Assembly: GCF_000986785.1 (NCBI RefSeq)
Contig: NZ_LAYY01000101.1
Span: 228,252 to 292,251 of the forward strand
Direction: 5' to 3'
DNA: 64,000 nucleotides
Source of the DNA: Mesobacillus campisalis
GTDB taxonomy: Bacteria; Bacillota; Bacilli; Bacillales; Cytobacillaceae
Shown here: positions 1 to 8,548 of the stretch, one piece after another
Numbering within the stretch: the stretch's first letter is position 1
Layout of the letters: each line of letters opens with the position of its first letter
Position numbers and translations under genes: made by a program
Notes under the pieces: model-generated
What the model saw: only the letters and a program-made list of their open reading frames with translations
Database searches by the model: none
Told to the model about the DNA's origin: nothing

Positions 1-306
1 AAAGATGTTTTTGACTCAGCCAGAGGTGGGGATAAGATGGCTCTTCATGTCATCGACCATGTAGCTGGCCATCTCGGTCTGGCCCTTGCCAACATTGCCA
101 ACACTCTAAACCCCGAGAAAATTGTTCTCGGCGGAGGTGTTTCAAGAGCTGGAGATATCCTGATTAACCCTGTAAAAGAGAAGTTCCTGGCCTGCTCCTT
201 CCCAAGAGTGGCAAAATCAACACAAGTAACACTTGCCACGTTGGGCAATGATGCCGGGGTCATTGGTGCTGCCTGGCTGGTTCGAAATAATCCAATTAAG
301 CAGTAA
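1..306 (+). CDS. glcK: ROK-family glucokinase, C-terminal part
   Basis: The reading frame is open from base 1, so only about the last 100 residues are present. The segment has the late ROK-family motif LGGGVSRAGDIL, followed by the NDAGVIGAAWL tail seen in bacterial glucokinases. The enzyme phosphorylates glucose with ATP in the cytoplasm. B. subtilis glcK (yqgR) sits immediately before yqgU, yqgV and yqgX, as here, which supports the call. A terminator follows the stop codon. Nothing looks damaged; truncation is only by the window edge. Confidence 0.9.
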   Translation, partial: KDVFDSARGGDKMALHVIDHVAGHLGLALANIANTLNPEKIVLGGGVSRAGDILINPVKEKFLACSFPRVAKSTQVTLATLGNDAGVIGAAWLVRNNPIKQ

Positions 307-322
307 GCCGAAATAAAGCAAG

Positions 323-350
323 GAGTGCCGGAATAAGGCACTCTTTTTAT
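323..350 (+). terminator. Rho-independent terminator after glcK
   Basis: Stem GAGTGCC/GGCACTC (323-329 with 337-343), 7-nt loop, then a T-rich run. Confidence 0.85.
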
Positions 351-450
351 TCGGTTGACATAGGATGCATGAAAATTTTTATGTTGAAAAACTGAAACAT
401 TTTTCGCTTTTTTACGTAATGTTATATATTAGTGAAAAGGTGGGGAGGAA

Positions 451-1605
451 GTGGGAAGAAGGGTGGGCAATGCAGTAAGTAAAGGAAAGTTTTTGCTTTT
501 TTTCGCATTTTTATTCCTCGCCGGGATCAGCCTTGCGGGCTGTTTTAAAGAAGATTCGGCCAGTCTGCATGAGAAAGCCAGCCATGTTCCCAATAAAAAA
601 GACGGGCCTGCTCCGGGCTTTTCCGGGAAAGCCCCTGTTCTGCCTCTCAATGTCGAAGGAGATTTCTTTAAAGCGATAGGATGGCTGGATGAGCGAACCA
701 TTCTTTACATAACGAACGTCAGCGAAGGCTCCAATCTATACCGTTATGATATATATGACGGCAAAAGCACATTACTGTACGAAAGTCCCCACTTTGCCGT
801 AACAGCGGAACTCAGTCCGGGAAAAAAACACGTGCTGATTCATTCCGCGCCTTCCAGTTATGAAGCGGAACTGGCCTTCATTAATCCGAATGGGGAGATG
901 CTATTTAAGACAAGGTTTCCTTCATTTGAGTTGGCTTTTGAATGGAATGGGGAGGACGAAGAGAAAGTGCTTGTTTCTGCCTTTCGGGAAGATTGGAGTT
1001 ACCAGGTGTACATCCTGGATATAGGGAATGAAAATATTACCGAGGTGGATCTGGATCCCCCTTTCGCCATCTGGCCGGCGGAGGAAGAGATGTATTATCT
1101 GGATTGGGATAACACTGGCCCCGCCCTCCATGCCCCGCTTAAGAAACGGATCCTGAATACGCAGGCCGAGCATACCATTCTTGAAGGCGTCCATCATCTT
1201 GAAGGTTCAGGAGAACTTGTCCTTGCTGTTCAAACCTCTGAAACCGACAATGGCATGGCGGCTTATCAGTTTATCGACAGCAAGTCAGGAGAAAGGAAGA
1301 GCTTTGAGGTAGTACAGCTTTCCGCTTTTTCGGGCTGGCTCGTCCCTTTTTATGATTTGGGCACAGATAATAGTTTTGTTTACTTTCGGCCTTTGTACAG
1401 CGGGGAAGCGGATTTGTACGGGGCAGGGTTTACTCTATCCAGATACTCTTTGGATGAGGGAAGTGAGGAAAACCTGATGGAAGGCATGGAAAATGAGCCG
1501 ATAAACTGTGCCCCGGATGGAAAATATTGCTTGTATGGTTTTCAGCTGGAAAAGCTGATCGACATGGAAAAAAAGCAAATCATAAACCTGATTGACAATG
1601 AATGA
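451..1605 (+). CDS. yqgU: Lipoprotein YqgU, predicted beta-propeller-like
   Basis: The product of up to 384 residues starts with a basic stretch and hydrophobic helix ending in the lipobox LAGC (Cys about residue 31), so it should be lipid-anchored outside the membrane. The rest is rich in beta-type sequence with short repeats such as YRYDIYDGKSTLLYE and YILDIGNENITEVD, resembling propeller blades. Position between glcK and yqgV matches B. subtilis yqgU. Its molecular function is not evident. The start is uncertain: GTG 451 lies only 2 nt after GGGGAGG, and GTG 463 is an alternative that barely changes the signal peptide. Confidence 0.75.
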   Translation: MGRRVGNAVSKGKFLLFFAFLFLAGISLAGCFKEDSASLHEKASHVPNKKDGPAPGFSGKAPVLPLNVEGDFFKAIGWLDERTILYITNVSEGSNLYRYDIYDGKSTLLYESPHFAVTAELSPGKKHVLIHSAPSSYEAELAFINPNGEMLFKTRFPSFELAFEWNGEDEEKVLVSAFREDWSYQVYILDIGNENITEVDLDPPFAIWPAEEEMYYLDWDNTGPALHAPLKKRILNTQAEHTILEGVHHLEGSGELVLAVQTSETDNGMAAYQFIDSKSGERKSFEVVQLSAFSGWLVPFYDLGTDNSFVYFRPLYSGEADLYGAGFTLSRYSLDEGSEENLMEGMENEPINCAPDGKYCLYGFQLEKLIDMEKKQIINLIDNE

Positions 1606-1624
1606 CAGTAAGGAGAGATCACTA

Positions 1625-1933
1625 ATGGCCATTGCAGATGTAACAGTAATTCCGATAGGCACCGAGACACCGAGCGTAAGCGCCTATGTTGCGGAGATCC
1701 AGAAGCTCCTGGCAGATTTTGAAGAGCAAGGAAAAATCCGTTTCCAGCTGACGCCAATGAATACAATTATTGAAGGGGAACTGCCAGTGCTGTTCCAAGT
1801 TATCCAGGCGATCCACGAAGCGCCGTTTTCAAAAGGAATCCAGCGTGTAGCGACCAATATCAGGATTGATGACCGCCGGGACGTTTCTCGGAAAATGGAG
1901 GATAAAGTGGCTAAAGTCCAGAGCCTTCTATAA
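1625..1933 (+). CDS. yqgV: MTH1187/YkoF-type thiamine-binding family protein YqgV
   Basis: A 102-residue cytoplasmic protein of the UPF0045/MTH1187 family, with the N-terminal ADVTVIPIG strand and the MNTIIEGEL segment typical of this small ferredoxin-like fold. Relatives bind thiamine-like ligands; a function here is inference. ATG 1625 was chosen because AAGGAGAG sits about 8 nt upstream; the frame extends to 1592 but without an SD. It follows yqgU closely and is probably co-transcribed. Confidence 0.8.
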   Translation: MAIADVTVIPIGTETPSVSAYVAEIQKLLADFEEQGKIRFQLTPMNTIIEGELPVLFQVIQAIHEAPFSKGIQRVATNIRIDDRRDVSRKMEDKVAKVQSLL

Positions 1934-1936
1934 AAA

Positions 1937-1962
1937 AGGGCCGCCCAGTGGGCGGCCTTTTC
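1937..1962 (+). terminator. Terminator after yqgV
   Basis: GGGCCGCCC/GGGCGGCC hairpin followed by TTTT; the A run before it lets it also act for the minus-strand gene ending at 1984. Confidence 0.85.
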
Positions 1963-1983
1963 ATTCAAAAAAAACGGTTGCAT

Positions 1984-2157
1984 TTAGTGAGCCACCGGGT
2001 AGCCGTGGTAAATGACCGTCATAATGGTAAACCATCCGAAGACGAGCAGAGTTCCACCGCCAAATACGATGCCCAGAAGATTTTTGTTTTTTAAAGCAGA
2101 AAAAGTGCCGAATGCTGCGAGCAGTGTAACCAATGCAAAGATAATCACAAGTCCCAT
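1984..2157 (-). CDS. yqgW: Small membrane protein, DUF2759/YqgW-like
   Basis: A 57-residue ORF with two hydrophobic helices (about residues 2-20 and 28-48) joined by SALKNKNLLG, ending YHGYPVAH. An AAGGGGG SD lies 8 nt before the ATG. Its position between yqgV and yqgX matches B. subtilis yqgW, the basis for the name; the DUF2759 link is from memory. Function unknown. Confidence 0.65.
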   Translation of the reverse strand: MGLVIIFALVTLLAAFGTFSALKNKNLLGIVFGGGTLLVFGWFTIMTVIYHGYPVAH

Positions 2158-2254
2158 TTTCAATCCCCCTTTGTACAGATAGTCAGACAGTAATTAGTGA
2201 AGTCAACGGGCAGGTTCGCTGCCTTTATGTATTTCCATATATTCGAATACTATT

Positions 2255-2752
2255 TTATAGTTTTTTCAATCGTTTGTCGAGGTCTAAAAACAATGCCTTG
2301 CATCCATATGCCTGAGCGATTCCTTCCATCAGCGTGCACATTTGGCGGTCTATGAAAAACATCCATGAATCAGGGCCCCCTGCTGCGACCAAATGTTCTT
2401 CGATTTGCAGTTTTGCCATCCTTGCTTCATCAAGGGCGCTCCACTCTAGGGTGAAAGCGGATACCAGATCTTTGAATAAGTATACCCGTTCTCCGGATTT
2501 AAAACCATAGTCAGCAAAAAGTTCTCCTTCGGCAGCATTTTTGAGGCAGACCAATGAGTGTACTTCTTCAAGCAGCCCGGCTTCCCTGCACAGGTCTGCG
2601 GCTTGCTCAGCTCCCGCTTTGTCATGGAACAGGTACACAAGTCCATGGACGCCAGCGAAGCCGGGATTCGAACGAAGCACGTCATTGAATTCGGGAATTT
2701 CGGCGATAAGAGGGTCCACTTCGACAGCATAGGCAGAATTCAAACCATTCAT
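2255..2752 (-). CDS. Hypothetical protein, 165 residues
   Basis: I do not recognise this protein. It is soluble and acidic, with no signal peptide or membrane segment and a C-terminal FLDLDKRLKKL helix. Its segment VYLFHDKAGAEQAADLCREAGLLEEV suggests an alpha/beta fold. It is not part of the B. subtilis yqgW-yqgX order as I recall it, so it may be lineage-specific. The start is either ATG 2752 (AAAGG directly adjacent) or TTG 2743, which has better SD spacing. It is divergent from yqgX with 80 bp between, so the promoters probably lie there. Confidence 0.6.
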   Translation of the reverse strand: MNGLNSAYAVEVDPLIAEIPEFNDVLRSNPGFAGVHGLVYLFHDKAGAEQAADLCREAGLLEEVHSLVCLKNAAEGELFADYGFKSGERVYLFKDLVSAFTLEWSALDEARMAKLQIEEHLVAAGGPDSWMFFIDRQMCTLMEGIAQAYGCKALFLDLDKRLKKL

Positions 2753-2832
2753 CCTTTCAAAACATTTAATCCTTTGCTTCAGTTAGTGTAAAATAATAGA
2801 AGAGATGATTCAACTATTGCAGGAGGTGCGAC

Positions 2833-3468
2833 ATGGAATGGTTTCAAATTCCACTGGGTCCTTTGCAGACAAACTGCTATATACTAGCACAGGAGAACGG
2901 AAAATGTCTGATTGTTGATCCCGGAGAAGAATCGAAAAAGCTGATTGATTATATCCAAAATAAAAAGCTGCAGCCAGAAGCGGTCGTTTTGACCCATGCC
3001 CATTTTGACCATATCGGGGCTGTTGACCAAGTCAGGGAACATTATTCCATCCCGGTTTATGTACACGAAAAAGAGGCGGACTGGCTGACTGACCCTGCCT
3101 TGAACGGATCGCAGTATTTTATGGGAGGTCAGCACATCAAAGGAAAGCCTGCAGACCACTTCTTTTCTTCCGAAGGGGATATCGCTGTAGGCAGTTTTAC
3201 ATTTGCCGTCTTTGAAACCCCCGGCCACTCACCAGGCAGTGTCTCCTTATATTTCAAAGACCATGGTGTGGCTGTTGCTGGAGATGCTCTGTTCAAAGGC
3301 AGCATCGGCAGGACAGATCTGCCGGGCGGAGACCATCAGCAGTTGCTGAACAGCATCCATAATAAGCTCCTGGTTTTGCCAGAGGAGACATCTGTCCTGC
3401 CTGGTCATGGCCCTGTTACCACCGTTGGAGATGAAATGGACGGCAATCCCTATTTAAATGGCTTTTGA
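2833..3468 (+). CDS. yqgX: Metallo-beta-lactamase-fold hydrolase YqgX (glyoxalase II-like)
   Basis: A 211-residue cytoplasmic hydrolase. The zinc motif THAHFDHIGAV (H-x-H-x-D-H) is at about residues 55-65; GHSPGSVSLYF, GDALFKGSIGR and the final PGHGP supply the other metal ligands expected in glyoxalase II-like enzymes. AGGAGGT lies 7 nt before ATG 2833. The natural substrate of YqgX is not shown by the sequence; thioester hydrolysis is the family expectation. Confidence 0.88.
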   Translation: MEWFQIPLGPLQTNCYILAQENGKCLIVDPGEESKKLIDYIQNKKLQPEAVVLTHAHFDHIGAVDQVREHYSIPVYVHEKEADWLTDPALNGSQYFMGGQHIKGKPADHFFSSEGDIAVGSFTFAVFETPGHSPGSVSLYFKDHGVAVAGDALFKGSIGRTDLPGGDHQQLLNSIHNKLLVLPEETSVLPGHGPVTTVGDEMDGNPYLNGF

Positions 3469-3499
3469 TCGACTCCCCGATTTAGGAAGAAAGTCCAAA

Positions 3500-3530
3500 G
3501 AAAAACCCTTCTCTATGGAAGGGTTTTTCT
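3500..3530 (+). terminator. Terminator after yqgX
   Basis: Stem AAAAACCCTTC/GAAGGGTTTTT with a 6-nt loop, U-run built into the 3' arm. Confidence 0.9.
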
Positions 3531-3639
3531 TAAGGATGTTCTGTTTAAATCATTGGGAGGGATTCAAAACTTAGGTTTCTGTTTCTACAATATATCAACA
3601 ATATCACTATGTCAACAGTGAAAAGACAAGGAGCCGAGT

Positions 3640-4725
3640 ATGGAAAAACACATTAAAAATCTCATTGCCAGCAGCCCATATAACATGATTTCCTACGCAG
3701 ATTATATCGCAGCCGCCCTCTATCATCCCGAGGAGGGGTACTACATGAACAGCAGGGATAAAATTGGCCGGGAAGGCGATTTCTTTACCACCAGCAATAT
3801 TTCTTCCATTTTTGGCCGGCTGGTTGCCAAATGGTATGAATCAAAATATGGCATCCTTGGCCTGCCTGCTGCGGTTTGTGAGATTGGAGGAGGCAATGGC
3901 CGGTTTGCACAGGCTTTTTTGAAGGGGTGGCATTCCTGCACTTCCACCCCGTTAAGCTATCATCTGGTAGAAACAAGCCCTTATCATCGCGAGCTTCAGG
4001 AAGCAGCACTGGAAGGTTTCGAGGGTGTAAGCTTTTACAGGGAGATTGAGGAACTTGGCTCCTTTGAAGGGCTGGTATTTTCAAATGAGCTGTTTGATGC
4101 TCTTCCTGTCCACGTCATTCAAAAAAAGCAGGGGAAATTGCATGAATTAATGGTTACTGTTGGGGATGAGGGGTTTTTTGAAACAAGCATTCCTCTTGAA
4201 AATGAGGCAATTGACGACTATCTGAGGAAGCACGGGATTACGCTCGAAGAAGGCCAGCGGCTGGAATTACCTCTTGAAATGGAGAATGTCGTCAAAAACT
4301 TGGCTTCCGCTGTGTCAAAGGGATTAGTGGTGACCGTTGATTATGGCTATACAAATGAGGAATGGCGTCAGCCTGCTAGAAGCGAAGGCAGTCTGAGAGG
4401 ATATTATCGCCATCAAATGAAAACAAATATATTGGAACGTCCCGGGAGCATGGACATTACCAGCCACGTTCATTTTGACCCTCTCATCCAGCAGGGGGAG
4501 GAACATGGCCTGCGGTTTATTTCAAAAGCAAGACAGGATGAATTTTTGATAGGAATAGGCATCCTCGACGAACTTGCTGAAACCTCAGGTACTGACCCTT
4601 TCTCTGAGAAAGGAAAGCGGAACAGAGCCATTAAAAGCCTCATCCTGCCTGGTGGAATCAGCAGTTCCTTTCATGTCCTCATACAAGGAAAAGGAGAGGG
4701 AGTTGGAAGCGAGGCTTTAAAATAG
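3640..4725 (+). CDS. SAM-dependent methyltransferase, MidA/NDUFAF7 (DUF185) family
   Basis: A 361-residue protein with the family's early MISYADYIAAALYHPEEGYY segment, the SAM-binding loop EIGGGNGRFAQAF (about residues 87-99), SNELFDALPVH and VVTVDYGY. The mitochondrial relative NDUFAF7 methylates an arginine of a complex I subunit; the bacterial substrate is not established, so the role here is open. AAGGAG precedes ATG 3640 and the gene has its own terminator, making it monocistronic. In B. subtilis this stretch holds other genes, so this is a lineage difference. Confidence 0.82.
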   Translation: MEKHIKNLIASSPYNMISYADYIAAALYHPEEGYYMNSRDKIGREGDFFTTSNISSIFGRLVAKWYESKYGILGLPAAVCEIGGGNGRFAQAFLKGWHSCTSTPLSYHLVETSPYHRELQEAALEGFEGVSFYREIEELGSFEGLVFSNELFDALPVHVIQKKQGKLHELMVTVGDEGFFETSIPLENEAIDDYLRKHGITLEEGQRLELPLEMENVVKNLASAVSKGLVVTVDYGYTNEEWRQPARSEGSLRGYYRHQMKTNILERPGSMDITSHVHFDPLIQQGEEHGLRFISKARQDEFLIGIGILDELAETSGTDPFSEKGKRNRAIKSLILPGGISSSFHVLIQGKGEGVGSEALK

Positions 4726-4730
4726 GAATG

Positions 4731-4762
4731 AAAAAAGCGGCAGGAAATCTGCCGCTTTTTTG
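4731..4762 (+). terminator. Bidirectional terminator
   Basis: AAAAAAGCGGCA/TGCCGCTTTTTT hairpin between the convergent midA-like gene and yqgY. Confidence 0.9.
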
Positions 4763-4782
4763 TGCGAGTCACAACGGGGAGA

Positions 4783-5028
4783 TCAGTGTCCTCCTCCGCC
4801 TGTACCCATCATAAATGTTGTCCAGTAAGTAAATCCTGCGAAGAAAACAGTTAAGTATGCGCCGAAGATATAAATATACATGCGTTCGGACAACTTTAAG
4901 TAGCTCAAAAGCAAGAAAAACCCTGTTTGCCCAAAGAATATCAGGGAAGAAGTATACATTTCGCCGATGAAAAACATAATTGCGAATATCCCTGTCCAAA
5001 AGCCTAAAACTCTGTACATCCGATCCAA
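4783..5028 (-). CDS. yqgY: DUF2626 membrane protein YqgY
   Basis: An 81-residue protein with three hydrophobic segments and a Gly-rich end (MMGTGGGGH), matching YqgY of B. subtilis by position and by its MDRMYRVLGFWTGIF start. TTG 5028 was chosen because GGAGGGGTGG lies about 7 nt upstream; ATG 5019 is the alternative. Function unknown. Confidence 0.75.
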   Translation of the reverse strand: MDRMYRVLGFWTGIFAIMFFIGEMYTSSLIFFGQTGFFLLLSYLKLSERMYIYIFGAYLTVFFAGFTYWTTFMMGTGGGGH

Positions 5029-5156
5029 AGCCACCCCTCCTTTTACCATACAAATCCATCACATACCAATTATAAGATAAAGAGGAGGGGAATGTAAATA
5101 AGCTTTGCTTATCCCGCCTTAACTGTCAGTAAGCCCCTATTGAATGAAGTTTCACC

Positions 5157-5861
5157 TTATTGCGCAATCACTGCTTGATAGGAACAGGAATCGCAGCCGG
5201 AAATAATGTTAGCCTTTTCAATCAGTTCAACATTCGGGAACAGGCTTTCGAACATTCCTTTTAAAAATTCAACATGCATCGTGCAGACAGCTTCTGTGTG
5301 CTCCATGGCAACTTCCTTGAAAGGGCAATTGAAAATTTGGAAATAGATTTTGGTGCCTTCGTCGTTTGTTTCAAACTCGGGATAAAAACCCGCGATGGTA
5401 GCTGCATTCCTTACGACGCTAAGTTTTTGTTCAAAGCCCCATTCCTCGGATTGCTGATGGTTTCCCGCGATTTCCTGGTCGATAAGCTCGGCGCCTAAAC
5501 GCTTCCCTGTCAAATAAAGGGCTTTTTTGCCTTCTTCTCCAAGCGACATCATGGTGGCCAGCGCTATTCTTGAAAGCAGCTGGTAGTCCCTGAATGGGAA
5601 ATTAAGCTGGATGAGATCATCTGATAAGCGGTAAAGCCTGCTTGGACGCCCTCCTTTTCCGGTTTTCCTTGTTTCGGATACCAGCATATTCACATCTTCC
5701 AGCTTTGATAGATGGAGGCGGGCAACGTTGGGATGAATATTGAAATTATCGGCAATCTCCTGCACGGTCACATCTTTGTGGCGTTTCGTAATGTACTGAT
5801 AAATATAATAGCGTGTGGGGTCAGACAAAACACTTGTGATCTTTAATGTTTGTTCCACCAT
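5157..5861 (-). CDS. ArsR/SufR-like HTH regulator with a C-terminal cysteine cluster
   Basis: A 234-residue regulator. Residues 1-65 form a winged helix-turn-helix (SVLSDPTRYYIYQYI, then VQEIADNFNIHPNVARLHLSKLED). The C-terminal half has cysteines arranged like the Fe-S regulator SufR: FNCPF, AVCTMH and a final SGCDSCSY. That spacing suggests an Fe-S or metal ligand site, by analogy only. It faces comGA across about 200 bp containing a perfect palindrome (5924-5938), a good candidate for its own operator. It is adjacent to comG but nothing shows that it controls competence. Confidence 0.75.
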   Translation of the reverse strand: MVEQTLKITSVLSDPTRYYIYQYITKRHKDVTVQEIADNFNIHPNVARLHLSKLEDVNMLVSETRKTGKGGRPSRLYRLSDDLIQLNFPFRDYQLLSRIALATMMSLGEEGKKALYLTGKRLGAELIDQEIAGNHQQSEEWGFEQKLSVVRNAATIAGFYPEFETNDEGTKIYFQIFNCPFKEVAMEHTEAVCTMHVEFLKGMFESLFPNVELIEKANIISGCDSCSYQAVIAQ

Positions 5862-5923
5862 GCTTCACCTCGTACTGCTTAATTTTCTTCAGTATAATAC
5901 AGATGTAAATTCTTTGGAATGAG

Positions 5924-5938
5924 GTTTACACTGTAAAC
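5924..5938. promoter_or_regulatory. Perfect palindrome, candidate operator
   Basis: GTTTACACTGTAAAC is a 7-1-7 perfect inverted repeat between the divergent regulator and comGA. A further half-site TGTAAAT lies at 5904-5910. Spacing suits dimer binding by the adjacent winged-helix regulator; this is inference. Confidence 0.55.
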
Positions 5939-6068
5939 ACTATATGTTTAGAAAATGTTCACAACTAAATGGCGAAATGATGAACGATGCCGGATAGGGA
6001 GCTTGCCTTTCCAACTGTCACAGTTTATTCACAGATTTACTGGAGGCAGGAAGGAAAGGATGATTAAA

Positions 6069-7184
6069 ATGGAGAATGTATTAGCCATAAACGAAAAGGT
6101 GGTGTTTGATATTGAAAGAACTGTACAGAGCATAGCAGATGGCATCCTGAAAGATGCGCTTCAAAAAGGTGCTTCCGACATCCATGTTGTGCCGCACGGC
6201 AAGAACATGGCCATCAAGCTGAGGCTCGGAAATCAGCTCCTTGAAAGGCAAGTCCTTAAGAACCCTATTTGTGAGCGGCTTATATCGCATTTCAAGTTCA
6301 TTTCAGCAATGGACATTGGCGATAAAAGGCGTCCGCAAAGCGGTGCCTCCTCCTACTGCTATGACGGAATGGATGTAGGCCTGCGCATATCCACCCTTCC
6401 TGCCGGAAAAACCGAAAGCATGGTCATCCGCCTCCTGCCGCAGCAAAAACAAATTCCCTTTTACCAATTAAGCCTGTTCCCAGCCACCACCCAAAAACTA
6501 ATCTCTCTTATGAAGCATGCCCATGGCCTCGTCATTCTTACCGGCCCGACAGGCAGCGGCAAAACGACCACCTTGTATTCCCTTCTGCATGAAGCCTCGC
6601 AAATCATCAATCGCAATGTCATCACTCTCGAAGACCCCATTGAAAAGCAAAGTGAGAATGTCCTGCAGATACAAGTGAATGAAAAAGCGGGCATCTCCTA
6701 CGCCGCAGGCCTGAAGGCGATCCTTCGGCACGACCCGGACATCATCATGGTCGGGGAAATCCGGGACCATGAGACCGCGCAAATTGCCGTCCGTGCTGCG
6801 CTTACGGGCCATTTGGTACTCACAACAATGCATACCCGCGATGCGGAGGGAGCTATTTACCGGCTGCTTGAATTTGGTGTAAGCTGGCTTGAAATTGAAC
6901 AGACGCTGATTGCCGCTACCGCCCAGCGGCTTGTCGAACTGTCCTGCCCATTCTGCGAAGGACAGTGCCCGCCTTTTTGCTTTACCGCAGGAAGGAATAA
7001 GCGGGGAAGTGTGTTTGAAATCCTTACAGGCAGAGCATTAGCACAGGTGTTAAAGCATGCAAGGGGAGAAGCGGGAAAAGGCCAGTATAAAACCTTGAGG
7101 GATGCGATTGTAAAGGGCATCGCCCTGGGCTATATCAGGGAAGGCGAGTTGAAAAGGTGGGTAATCGATGAGCAAAAAACGTAA
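6069..7184 (+). CDS. comGA: Competence secretion ATPase ComGA
   Basis: A GspE/PilB-type ATPase that powers assembly of the transformation pseudopilus at the cell membrane. Walker A is GPTGSGKTTT, with the Asp box LEDPIEKQ, Walker B-region IIMVGEIRDHETAQIA and His box TTMHT. ATG 6069 or 6060 are both possible (GGAAGGAAAGG lies just upstream); the frame stays open to 5955 but the extra residues look non-native. About 371 residues, usual for ComGA. The stop overlaps the start of comGB by 17 nt, implying translational coupling. Confidence 0.92.
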   Translation: MENVLAINEKVVFDIERTVQSIADGILKDALQKGASDIHVVPHGKNMAIKLRLGNQLLERQVLKNPICERLISHFKFISAMDIGDKRRPQSGASSYCYDGMDVGLRISTLPAGKTESMVIRLLPQQKQIPFYQLSLFPATTQKLISLMKHAHGLVILTGPTGSGKTTTLYSLLHEASQIINRNVITLEDPIEKQSENVLQIQVNEKAGISYAAGLKAILRHDPDIIMVGEIRDHETAQIAVRAALTGHLVLTTMHTRDAEGAIYRLLEFGVSWLEIEQTLIAATAQRLVELSCPFCEGQCPPFCFTAGRNKRGSVFEILTGRALAQVLKHARGEAGKGQYKTLRDAIVKGIALGYIREGELKRWVIDEQKT

Positions 7185-8202
7185 ATGGGCCGTGGTGGAG
7201 CAGGCAGTATTCCTGAAAAGGATTGGTGAACTATTGTCGAGAGGTTATCCGCTCGCTGACGCAATCGGCTCATTGAGTTTTTACCTCGATCAGGGGAGGA
7301 AGTCAGAACTTAAAAGCTGCCATGCGCAGCTGAAAGAAGGATACCCATTTTTCCGAATCCTCGCAGAGCTTCAGTTTAACAAGGACCTTGTCAGTTATGT
7401 GTATTTTGCGGAGCAGCATGGAGGACTTGCGCAGGCAATTGCGGAAGGAAGCGACATGGTGCTGAAACGAAGCCAGGATCTCAGGCGAATGAAGAACCTT
7501 GTTTCCTATCCTGTGTTCTTGCTGTTTTTGACCAGTATTCTGTTCTATTTTGTCGACCAGGTGCTGCTCCCCAATTTTACAGCACTGTACCAAAACATGA
7601 ATGTCAGCCAGAACATGTTTTCAAAAGTTTTAACAGCTGTCGGTACGTATATGCCGCTGCTGCTGTATGTCTTGCTGTTCATCTCCCTGGCTATCGTCTG
7701 CTACTATTTTTTCCTCTTTCGCAAACACCCCGAGCTGGAACGCAGGGCAAGGCTGGTTCAAATTCCTCTTGCAGGCCGTTTCTTCAGACTGTTAAACTCC
7801 CACTTTTTTTCCGCACAGCTTAGCTATCTTATATCCGGAGGACTGTCTGTTTCCGAAGCGTTAAGTGTTTTCGAACAAAACATGCACGAGCCTTTTTCCA
7901 GGGAACTGGGAAGGCATATGAAGCAGGAGCTCGAGGCAGGCTTCCCGTTCGACCAGGTTGTATCTTCGTACCCATTTTTTGAAGAAGAGCTTTGCAGCAT
8001 TGTAAAACACGGCCAGGAAAACGGAAAACTTGCGCAGGAATTGTACTTTTACAGCAGGCATTGCCTTCTCCAGCTGGAGGGGAAAACAGATAGGTGGATG
8101 AAAGCAGTCCAGCCAGCTTTATACAGCGTCATCGGACTATTGATTGTCTCGCTTTATTTGGCAATCTTGCTGCCAATGTTCCAATTGATACAGGGATTCT
8201 AA
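7168..8202 (+). CDS. comGB: Pseudopilus membrane platform protein ComGB
   Basis: A 344-residue GspF/PilC-type inner membrane protein with two homologous halves, each carrying a soluble helical part and hydrophobic segments (about residues 110-130, 155-180 and 320-340). It anchors the ATPase ComGA and supports polymerisation of ComGC. Second gene of the comG operon. Confidence 0.9.
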   Translation: MSKKRKWAVVEQAVFLKRIGELLSRGYPLADAIGSLSFYLDQGRKSELKSCHAQLKEGYPFFRILAELQFNKDLVSYVYFAEQHGGLAQAIAEGSDMVLKRSQDLRRMKNLVSYPVFLLFLTSILFYFVDQVLLPNFTALYQNMNVSQNMFSKVLTAVGTYMPLLLYVLLFISLAIVCYYFFLFRKHPELERRARLVQIPLAGRFFRLLNSHFFSAQLSYLISGGLSVSEALSVFEQNMHEPFSRELGRHMKQELEAGFPFDQVVSSYPFFEEELCSIVKHGQENGKLAQELYFYSRHCLLQLEGKTDRWMKAVQPALYSVIGLLIVSLYLAILLPMFQLIQGF

Positions 8203-8224
8203 AAACTAAAAAAGGATGGATACC

Positions 8225-8548
8225 ATGAAAAATGAAAAGGGCTTTACCCTGATTGAAATGATGATTGTCCTGCTGGTTATTTCAATTTTATTGATTATCA
8301 CTGTTCCAAATGTGACCAAGCATAATGCCACAATCAATACAAAGGGATGCGAGGCTTTTATTAAAATGGTCGAGGGCCAGGTTCAGGCTTATAACATCGA
8401 AAATGGAAAACTTCCAGCTAGTTTGTCAGAGCTTGTCACCGCTGATTACTTAAAGACGGACGAGACGAAGTGCCCTGATGGCCGCGATATTTCCATTTCT
8501 GCGGAAGGTGCAGTCATTGTAGGTGCCAAGCCTGCGTCATCTCAATAA
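8225..8548 (+). CDS. comGC: Major pseudopilin ComGC
   Basis: A 107-residue prepilin with the type III leader MKNEKG and cleavage site KG/FTLIE, followed by the hydrophobic assembly helix. Two later cysteines (in KGCEAF and TKCPDG) may form the disulfide known in ComGC. ATG 8225 was preferred to ATG 8216 because AAAGGATGG then has proper spacing. The stop and next start share TAATG. Confidence 0.92.
   Translation: MKNEKGFTLIEMMIVLLVISILLIITVPNVTKHNATINTKGCEAFIKMVEGQVQAYNIENGKLPASLSELVTADYLKTDETKCPDGRDISISAEGAVIVGAKPASSQ

Noticed and set aside
5955-6068. N-terminal extension of ComGA by 38 residues
   Set aside because: No SD before 5955 and the residues do not resemble ComGA; GGAAGGAAAGG supports starts at 6060 or 6069.
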